DNA of 5,782 bases, from the NCBI GenBank assembly GCA_026391515.1, contig JAPLEC010000410.1, positions 1-5,782 on the forward strand, written 5' to 3'. Each line of letters starts with the position of its first letter. Position 1 is the first letter of the stretch. This document shows positions 1 through 4,654 of the stretch, piece after piece. The translations under genes were made by a program, and so were the position numbers. Below the pieces are notes generated by a model. The model saw only the letters and a list, made by a program, of their open reading frames with translations. It searched no databases and had not been told where the DNA came from. The DNA is from Bacteroidia bacterium (GTDB lineage: Bacteria; Bacteroidota; Bacteroidia; Bacteroidales; VadinHA17).

Positions 1-5
1 CAAAA

Positions 6-33
6 CTCTGCCCCGAACGTAGTTTCGGGAGAG
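6..33. repeat. GC-rich hairpin upstream of porX
   Basis: CTCT (6-9) pairs with AGAG (30-33) and CCCGAA (12-17) pairs with TTCGGG (24-29). A two-base bulge lies on the left and a six-base loop at 18-23. No T-run follows on either side, so it does not look like a standard intrinsic terminator. It could be the end structure of an upstream transcript, a 5' leader element of porX, or one copy of a dispersed palindrome; the upstream gene is outside the window. Bases 34-65 hold nothing further except an AGGGAGGG run at about 38-46, roughly 20 bases before the porX start, probably too far to act as a ribosome binding site. Confidence 0.5.
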
Positions 34-65
34 CCATAGGGAGGGTTAAGAAGAATTAGTCAATA

Positions 66-1619
66 ATGAGAAAGATAAAGATACTCTGGACAGATGATGA
101 GGTTGAGGTTCTGAAGCCGCATATATTTTTTCTTGAGGAAAAAGGCTATGAAATTGATACCTGTTCAAATGGAAATGATACCGTTGATCTGGTCAGGCAA
201 AATACTTATGACCTTATTTTTCTTGATGAAAATATGCCCGGACTGAGCGGTATTGAAACGCTCAGGCTGATCAGAGAAATCAGGACTGATATTCCGGTGG
301 TGATGATAACAAAAAGCGAAGAAGAAGAATTAATGGAAGCAGCTATTGGATCGGAAATAGCCGATTATCTTATTAAACCCGTAAAGCCAAAGCAGATTCT
401 TCTGGCAATAAAAAAGATCCTCGATCAGAAAAGACTTGTTACTGAAAAAACCACAACCGACTACAGGCTGGAATTTAGCCGTATCGGTAACCTTATTGGC
501 TCTGCTGCAAGCCGCAATGACTGGATTGAGTTATACCGCAAGCTTACATTCTGGGAATCGGAGCTTGAAAAATCATCTGATCAAGGGATGTCTGAGATTT
601 TTAAAATGCAGGAGAATGAAGCCAATAATTCATTTGCGAAATTTGTGACGAAGAATTATTTGTCGTGGCTTGATCAGCGTGATACTGACGGTCTGGTTCT
701 TTCTCCTTCGCTCCTATCAAAAAAAGTCTTTCCTCAGATAATTAACAACCGTCCGCTATTTTTCATTCTCATTGATAACATGAGATTCGATCAGTGGAAG
801 ATAATTTCTGCGGAGCTCGGAGGTCTTTTCAGAATTGTCGAAGAGGAAATTTACTTCAGCATTCTCCCAACTGCTACCCAGTACAGCCGGAATGCAATTT
901 TTGCCGGCTTGATGCCGTCACAGATCGCAGATGCCATGCCTCAGTTCTGGATAAATGATGACGAAGATGAAGGAAAAAATAATTTTGAAGAGGAATTGTT
1001 CAGAAACCTGCTGACGCGTAAAGGGCTGAAGTACAAATGGTCTTATAATAAAATCAGTAGCGGGACCGAAGGGAAGAAAGTGAATGAAAAGGTCAGACAG
1101 TTTCTTGAAAATGATATCAATATCCTGGTATATAATTTTGTTGATATGCTTTCGCATGCCCGTACTGAGATAGGTCTTATAAGAGATCTTGCGGAGGACG
1201 AACCTGCATACAGGAGCCTTATCCGCTCATGGTTTATACACTCCTCGCTTTTTGAACTGCTGAAGGTATTATCATCACATCGCGTCAGAATAGTTTTCAG
1301 TACCGATCATGGGACGATCAGAGTTCAGAATCCGGTAAAAGTGGTTGGCGATAAAAAAACATCATCTAATCTTCGTTATAAAACAGGGCGTAATCTCGAT
1401 TATAATCCCGATGAAGTCTTTGAGATAAAAAATCCTGAAAAAGCCTTTCTCCCAAAAACTAATATCACTTCACGATATATTTTTGCCCGGAATAAGGATT
1501 TCCTGGTCTACCAGAATAATTATAATTACTACGCAGGTTATTATAATAATACTTTTCAGCATGGAGGAATTTCACTCCAGGAAATGCTGCTGCCTTTTGC
1601 AGTCCTTGATCCAATGTAG
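66..1619 (+). CDS. porX: PorX: response regulator fused to PglZ/alkaline-phosphatase-like domain
   Basis: Complete 517-residue protein, the usual length for PorX, the response regulator of the PorXY system that controls type IX secretion genes in Bacteroidota. Residues 1 to about 122 are a receiver domain with the acidic pair Asp10-Asp11, phospho-acceptor Asp54 (FLDENMPG), switch Thr82 and Lys104 (IKP). A helical linker of about 100 residues follows. From about 228 to the end is a metal-dependent PglZ-type phosphatase/phosphodiesterase fold: Asp237 and Asp242 (LIDNMRFDQW), a Thr269/Thr271 nucleophile region (LPTATQYSRN), Asp360 and His364 (NFVDMLSH), Asp414-His415 (STDHG) and His499 (QHGG). 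All metal-ligand motifs appear intact, so both halves should work. There is no DNA-binding domain and no signal peptide, so it is cytoplasmic. Family work links PorX to a sigma factor, its sensor kinase PorY and oligonucleotide hydrolysis; none of those partners lies in this window. The ATG at 66 puts the first receiver strand (KIKILWTDDE) right at the N terminus, as in homologues. Confidence 0.95.
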   Translation: MRKIKILWTDDEVEVLKPHIFFLEEKGYEIDTCSNGNDTVDLVRQNTYDLIFLDENMPGLSGIETLRLIREIRTDIPVVMITKSEEEELMEAAIGSEIADYLIKPVKPKQILLAIKKILDQKRLVTEKTTTDYRLEFSRIGNLIGSAASRNDWIELYRKLTFWESELEKSSDQGMSEIFKMQENEANNSFAKFVTKNYLSWLDQRDTDGLVLSPSLLSKKVFPQIINNRPLFFILIDNMRFDQWKIISAELGGLFRIVEEEIYFSILPTATQYSRNAIFAGLMPSQIADAMPQFWINDDEDEGKNNFEEELFRNLLTRKGLKYKWSYNKISSGTEGKKVNEKVRQFLENDINILVYNFVDMLSHARTEIGLIRDLAEDEPAYRSLIRSWFIHSSLFELLKVLSSHRVRIVFSTDHGTIRVQNPVKVVGDKKTSSNLRYKTGRNLDYNPDEVFEIKNPEKAFLPKTNITSRYIFARNKDFLVYQNNYNYYAGYYNNTFQHGGISLQEMLLPFAVLDPM

Positions 1620-1664
1620 CTAAGGCTCTCTAGGTCCGAACTGAAAATAAACCTTATTACTGCC

Positions 1665-1760
1665 CTTCTTTGTGTTCTTTGTGATTAACCTTTGTGTCCT
1701 TAGTGGTTAAGTTTTTTTAACCACAAAGAGCACGAAGTACACACGAAGAGCACAAAGGAG
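1665..1760. repeat. Palindromic intergenic repeat made of four related units
   Basis: A ~96-base imperfect inverted repeat fills the middle of the porX-tsaE gap. The outer arms 1665-1684 and 1741-1760 match as inverted copies at 16 of 20 positions. The inner stem GTGGTTAA (1703-1710) pairs perfectly with TTAACCAC (1717-1724) around the loop GTTTTT, and the stem continues outward with mismatches. Each arm is itself a tandem pair: 1668-1688 and 1690-1710 share 18 of 21 bases, and 1722-1737 and 1742-1757 share 14 of 16. The CTTTGTGT...GTGGTTAA type of sequence is, from memory, a dispersed intergenic element in environmental Bacteroidota and other phyla. It carries no reading frame. It could fold in RNA and affect read-through from porX, but there is no T-run after the stem. 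Confidence 0.8.
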
Positions 1761-1814
1761 TTTACTTTCAATAGTTTGCGATTTATTTCAATTTTGCTGA
1801 TTAGAATAAAAGAT

Positions 1815-1841
1815 TCATTATTAATAAAAAATTAATAATGA
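1815..1841. repeat. Perfect 11-bp AT-rich inverted repeat covering the tsaE start codon
   Basis: TCATTATTAAT (1815-1825) and ATTAATAATGA (1831-1841) are exact reverse complements around a five-base AAAAA loop; one G-U pair could extend the stem. The right arm contains the tsaE ATG (1838-1840). In mRNA this would place the start codon in a weak stem; in DNA it would be a symmetric site. Which of these, if either, is used cannot be told from the sequence, and AT-rich leaders form such matches by chance more readily than balanced sequence. Confidence 0.6.
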
Positions 1842-2251
1842 GAATAATTATTAAAAATAAAAAAGAGCTGCCAGCTGCTGCCGGAAAGATTTTAAAGCAT
1901 TTTCAGGAAAAAAGAATTTTTGCTTTTTATGGGGCAATGGGTGCAGGTAAAACAACTTTTATTAAAGCTGTTTGTGAATCGCTTGGAGCCGCTGATCTTG
2001 TCAGCAGCCCCTCTTTTACACTTATAAACGAGTACAGGCGGTCAGATGGAGGATCTTTGTATCATATTGATCTTTACAGAATTAAGAACCGCAATGAAAT
2101 GCTCGATCTGGGTATCGAGGAGTATTTTTCCAGCGGATCGTATTGTTTTATCGAATGGCCAGAAATGATTGAAGAGATTCTGCCTGAAGGAACCGTGAAT
2201 GTAAAAATCACTGTCGGGAAAAATGAAGAGCGTATTCTCGAGATATCATGA
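1838..2251 (+). CDS. tsaE: TsaE, ATPase of tRNA t6A37 threonylcarbamoylation
   Basis: Complete 137-residue protein, normal for TsaE (YjeE family), the cytoplasmic P-loop ATPase that works with TsaB and TsaD to put threonylcarbamoyl on A37 of ANN-decoding tRNAs. Seen in the protein: Walker A GAMGAGKTT at 32-40 with Lys38 and Thr39, the SPSF motif at 57-60, the HIDLYR motif at 76-81 with Asp78, and FIEWPE at 104-109 with Glu106; these are the family signatures in the expected order. The ATG at 1838 is the natural start: the leader is A/T-rich with no clear Shine-Dalgarno sequence, as is common in Bacteroidota, and the start codon lies in a perfect inverted repeat. I found no good TTTG/TAnnTTTG promoter in the 218-base gap before it, so expression may depend on porX transcription passing through the palindromic repeat. 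TsaB and TsaD are not in the window. The gene ends 66 bases before ald, with a promoter between them. Confidence 0.95.
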   Translation: MRIIIKNKKELPAAAGKILKHFQEKRIFAFYGAMGAGKTTFIKAVCESLGAADLVSSPSFTLINEYRRSDGGSLYHIDLYRIKNRNEMLDLGIEEYFSSGSYCFIEWPEMIEEILPEGTVNVKITVGKNEERILEIS

Positions 2252-2262
2252 ACAAATCTTAT

Positions 2263-2295
2263 TTTGTACCTGTCTTGCATTTTTTTTTAACTTTG
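2263..2295 (+). promoter_or_regulatory. Bacteroidota-type promoter for ald
   Basis: TTTG (2263-2266), 21 bases, then TAACTTTG (2288-2295), an exact match to the Bacteroidota -33/-7 consensus TTTG / TAnnTTTG with accepted spacing. Transcription would start near 2300, leaving a short leader of under 20 bases before the ald ATG at 2318. The position, starting just after the tsaE stop, suggests ald has its own promoter rather than relying only on read-through. A run of eight T (2281-2288) abuts the -7 box; no clear hairpin precedes it, so I do not call a terminator. Confidence 0.65.
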
Positions 2296-2317
2296 AACAA
2301 ATAACACTCTATTAAGT

Positions 2318-3538
2318 ATGAACGACAAAGGCAAGAGCGGAAAAGTGAATCTTGGCAACACTGCATTCATGCCGAAAGAAGAACATCTTGAAACTGCTGT
2401 CAGGTTCAGGAGAATATCTATCGGCATTCCCAGCGATACTAAAGATGATGAAAAAAGAGTTGCACTGACTCCCGAAGCAGTCAGCCTACTTGTTGAAAGT
2501 GATAACGAAGTGATTCTTCAGAAAGGCGCCGGTAATGGAGCCAACTATTCCGATAAGGATTATAGCGAAAATGGAGCGATAATTACTGACTCACCTGCCA
2601 GAGTTTTCGGATCTGATGTTGTGATTAAAGTCGCACCATTCACTGAAAAAGAAACTGATTATCTTAAAGGTAATCAGGTTGTTATGTCGTACCTTAATGT
2701 TCTGAAGCTCGATGAGGAAACTCTTGCCAGGCTGATCAGGAAAAAAGTGACAGCTATTGCTTTTGAAAAGATCCGTGATAATAATGGTGTATTGCCAGTT
2801 ATTGAATCGATGAGCGAAATTTCAGGAGTCACATCAATTCTTCTGGCTTCTGATTATTTAAGCAACCATCATGGAGGAAAAGGGGTAATGCTTGGCGGAA
2901 TTACAGGAGTTACTCCAACCGAGGTTATAATTTTAGGAGCAAATACTGCTGGAGAATATGCAGCAAAAGCTGCTATCGGACTTGGCTCCCAGGTTAAGAT
3001 ATTTGACAGTTCTTTACAGAGATTAAAGGGATTCGAATCTCTTTTAGGTCAGAGACTTCAGACGTCAGTTTTTCACCCACAGGTTTTGAAGAAAGCATTA
3101 AAATCGGCCGATGTACTTATCGGAGCAATTGAACTTGAAGATCTCCGTCCATGGTATTATATCACTGAAGAAATGGTCCGGACAATGAAGAAGGGAGCCG
3201 TAATTATTGACCTCAGCATCGACCGTGGCGGATGTATTGAGACTACTGAATGCCGTGCGATGAGAGATCCTGTCTATGAAAAACATGGGGTTATCCATTT
3301 TTCAGCATGGAACCTTCCATCGCGTGTTGCCAGGACAGCATCAATCGCTTTGAGTAATATTTTTGCCCCATTGCTTCAGAATATGGCAGACTCCGGAGGA
3401 ATTACCCATTTGCTGAAAATTGATACCGGCGTACGCAATGGAGTATACCTGTACAATGGCATACTTACCAATGAAACCCTGGGACAGAAATTCGGAGTAT
3501 TATCAAAAGATCTGGATCTGCTGCTTTCAGCATTCTGA
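2318..3538 (+). CDS. ald: Alanine dehydrogenase family protein (Bacteroidota type, with substituted key positions)
   Basis: Complete 406-residue cytoplasmic protein of the alanine dehydrogenase/PNT family, whose members interconvert L-alanine and pyruvate plus ammonia using NAD. Classic Ald has about 370 residues; the extra ~32 at the N terminus (ending before ISIGIPSDTKDDEKRVALTP) are, from memory, usual in Bacteroidota homologues. The substrate-site equivalents Arg47 (EKRVALTP) and Lys104 (VIKVAPF) are present, as are MSEISG (165-170), Asp302 (IDRGGC, matching the classical catalytic Asp), a likely NAD-selecting acidic residue Asp230 after the second Rossmann strand, and the C-terminal NLPSRVARTAS block (332-342). 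Two positions are unusual: the classical catalytic His (FTYLHLA type) aligns with Asn127 (MSYLNVLK), and the glycine-rich loop reads GANTAG (207-212), so the second Gly of GxGxxG is Asn209. The fold assignment is firm, but the actual activity is less sure. The start at 2318 fits the promoter just upstream. The stop lies 3 bases from that of convergent ldcA. Confidence 0.85.
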   Translation: MNDKGKSGKVNLGNTAFMPKEEHLETAVRFRRISIGIPSDTKDDEKRVALTPEAVSLLVESDNEVILQKGAGNGANYSDKDYSENGAIITDSPARVFGSDVVIKVAPFTEKETDYLKGNQVVMSYLNVLKLDEETLARLIRKKVTAIAFEKIRDNNGVLPVIESMSEISGVTSILLASDYLSNHHGGKGVMLGGITGVTPTEVIILGANTAGEYAAKAAIGLGSQVKIFDSSLQRLKGFESLLGQRLQTSVFHPQVLKKALKSADVLIGAIELEDLRPWYYITEEMVRTMKKGAVIIDLSIDRGGCIETTECRAMRDPVYEKHGVIHFSAWNLPSRVARTASIALSNIFAPLLQNMADSGGITHLLKIDTGVRNGVYLYNGILTNETLGQKFGVLSKDLDLLLSAF

Positions 3539-3541
3539 TAA

Positions 3542-4456
3542 TCAATTGTAAGAAAGGATCGTTTTTTTACCTTTTATTTCAATTTTTGCTCTTTTGCCGA
3601 TATAAAAGGCACGATTATCAGGAATATGTCCTGCCGGGAAATTGAAGAATACCGGGTAATCATATTCCCCGATTATGTTACCAATTATTTCTTTATGGCT
3701 CTTCCCCCATGGAATTTTAGTTTCGTTCATTTCGGTTATTCCGCCGACAACCAGTGCAGCAAGATTTTTGAGCTTCCCTGAAAGCTTCAGTGAAGTCATC
3801 ATTCTGTCGAGATGATAATAATATTCCCCGACCTCTTCAATAAATAATATCTTCCTGTCAGTTTTTGGTTCTGCAGGAGTCCCGATCAGGCTGAAGATAA
3901 GTGATAAATTTCCTCCTGTGATTTCTCCTTCAATCTGCCCGGGTCTGATAATATTACCCTTCCATTCCAGTGAACGGCAACCTGTGAATAATGCATTATG
4001 CAGTGAGTCAAGGGTCGCTTTTGTCTTTTCAGGATTAGAAAAATTTAACGGCATCTCTCCATGTATAGAAACCATGTTGCATTTTTCACTCAGCCAGATA
4101 TGCAATACCGTTATATCGCTGAATCCAACGTACCACTTCGGATCTTTTTTCAGGGAATGAAAATCAATCTTATCAATGATCTTCATCATCCCGTAACCGC
4201 CTCTTGAACAGAAGATTGCCTTAATTTTTTTATTATCGGTCATTTTCTGAAAATCCATCAATCTCTCCCTGTCGCTTCCTGCAAAAGGGCCTTCTTTTTT
4301 CAGGGCATTCTTACCTATATGAACTTTCAATCCCCACGACTCGAGAAGCTTTACGGCTTCTGCAATTTTCACCTCATCAATGGCAAATGCCGGTGAAATG
4401 ATTGCGACTTCATCACCTGGTTTTAAAAACGGAGGCTGGATTTTTCTGACAGGCAT
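3542..4456 (-). CDS. ldcA: Muramoyltetrapeptide LD-carboxypeptidase (peptidase family S66)
   Basis: Complete 304-residue protein, the normal size for LdcA, which removes the terminal D-Ala from murein tetrapeptides during cell-wall recycling in the cytoplasm. The N terminus (PPFLKPGDEVAIISPA) is the standard family opening, with no signal peptide or membrane segment. The Ser-Glu-His triad is visible: nucleophile Ser113 in VGFSDIT, Glu207 in LFIEEVGE, and His277 in FPAGHIPDN. Also present are the SRGGYG loop (84-89), the IHGEMP stretch (131-136) and ITGGNLSL (179-186). The ATG at 4456 gives the expected N terminus. The gene converges on ald and is divergent from metG, so it appears to be a single-gene transcript. 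Some S66 members are microcin C immunity proteins (MccF type) with the same triad; the length, the lack of a toxin locus and the housekeeping neighbours favour LdcA. It is the only minus-strand gene here. Confidence 0.92.
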   Translation of the reverse strand: MPVRKIQPPFLKPGDEVAIISPAFAIDEVKIAEAVKLLESWGLKVHIGKNALKKEGPFAGSDRERLMDFQKMTDNKKIKAIFCSRGGYGMMKIIDKIDFHSLKKDPKWYVGFSDITVLHIWLSEKCNMVSIHGEMPLNFSNPEKTKATLDSLHNALFTGCRSLEWKGNIIRPGQIEGEITGGNLSLIFSLIGTPAEPKTDRKILFIEEVGEYYYHLDRMMTSLKLSGKLKNLAALVVGGITEMNETKIPWGKSHKEIIGNIIGEYDYPVFFNFPAGHIPDNRAFYIGKRAKIEIKGKKTILSYN

Positions 4457-4473
4457 ATAGAATATATTATACG

Positions 4474-4504
4474 TAAAAGTAACTGAAATTGTTTCGATTA
4501 CAAC
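4474..4504 (-). promoter_or_regulatory. Possible promoter for ldcA
   Basis: Read on the minus strand, GTTG (complement of 4501-4504), 19 bases, then TACTTTTA (complement of 4474-4481). This matches the Bacteroidota -33 box at three of four bases and the -7 box TAnnTTTG at all but its last position. Transcription would begin near 4467, about ten bases before the ldcA start at 4456. It is a weaker match than the ald and metG promoters, called mainly because of position. Confidence 0.35.
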
Positions 4505-4509
4505 CTACT

Positions 4510-4617
4510 GACCCCCCATCCCCCCTAAAGGGGGGCTAATACTCTGCTTTATAATTAGTTGGCTAATCACATATGTATGCGATTTAAGCCCCCTTTAGGG
4601 GGTTTGGGGGCGGTTTC
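4510..4617. repeat. GC-rich double-palindrome repeat between ldcA and metG
   Basis: Two GC-rich arms are themselves palindromes: CCCCCCTAAAGGGGGG (4520-4535) and CCCCCTTTAGGGGG (4589-4602). The outer sequence of the left arm (from 4511) and of the right arm (to about 4615) also match as inverted copies, so the whole could fold as one long imperfect hairpin around an AT-rich centre (about 4537-4586). The centre contains a small inverted repeat, ATTAG (4554-4558) with CTAAT (4563-4567), and GGCTAAT occurs twice directly (4534-4540, 4561-4567). The composition contrasts sharply with the AT-rich surroundings. From memory, CCCCCTAAAGGGGG-type intergenic repeats are scattered in many Bacteroidota genomes. 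It has no reading frame. Lying upstream of two divergent genes, it is not placed to end either one. Confidence 0.75.
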
Positions 4618-4634
4618 ATATTTTATTATCTTTG
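4603..4634 (+). promoter_or_regulatory. Bacteroidota-type promoter for metG, -33 box inside the repeat
   Basis: TTTG (4603-4606), 20 bases, then TATCTTTG (4627-4634), an exact fit to TTTG / TAnnTTTG. Transcription would start near 4640, about 15 bases before the metG ATG. The -33 box falls directly after the GGGGG of the right palindrome of the neighbouring repeat, while the -7 box is in unique sequence. Confidence 0.65.
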
Positions 4635-4654
4635 ACCGATTTTATGTTACAGCA

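Noticed and set aside
20..27. TAGTTTCG as a -7 box for porX
   Set aside because: It misses one consensus base, lies within the hairpin, and its -33 partner would be outside the window.
3..59. Possible 3' end of an upstream coding sequence (open frame ending TAG at 57-59; another frame ends TAG at 37-39)
   Set aside because: Too short to recognise any family, two frames are equally possible, and the stretch contains a hairpin more typical of non-coding sequence.
918..1157. Small open frames antisense to or overlapping porX, tsaE, ald, ldcA and metG
   Set aside because: All lie inside well-supported genes, show no recognisable domains and have compositions expected of shadow frames.
66..1619. 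Response regulator-phosphatase fusion as a new architecture
   Set aside because: It is the known PorX architecture at the normal length, so not novel.
1665..1760. CRISPR array or intrinsic terminator
   Set aside because: The four units are two tandem pairs in inverted orientation without spacers, and no T-run follows the stem on either strand.
1775..1796. Promoter for tsaE using TTTG (1775-1778) and CAATTTTG (1789-1796)
   Set aside because: The spacing is only about 10 bases and the -7 box has a mismatch; no properly spaced alternative was found.
3542..4456. Microcin C immunity protein (MccF) or toxin-related role for the S66 peptidase
   Set aside because: No toxin biosynthesis genes nearby, and length and housekeeping context fit LdcA.
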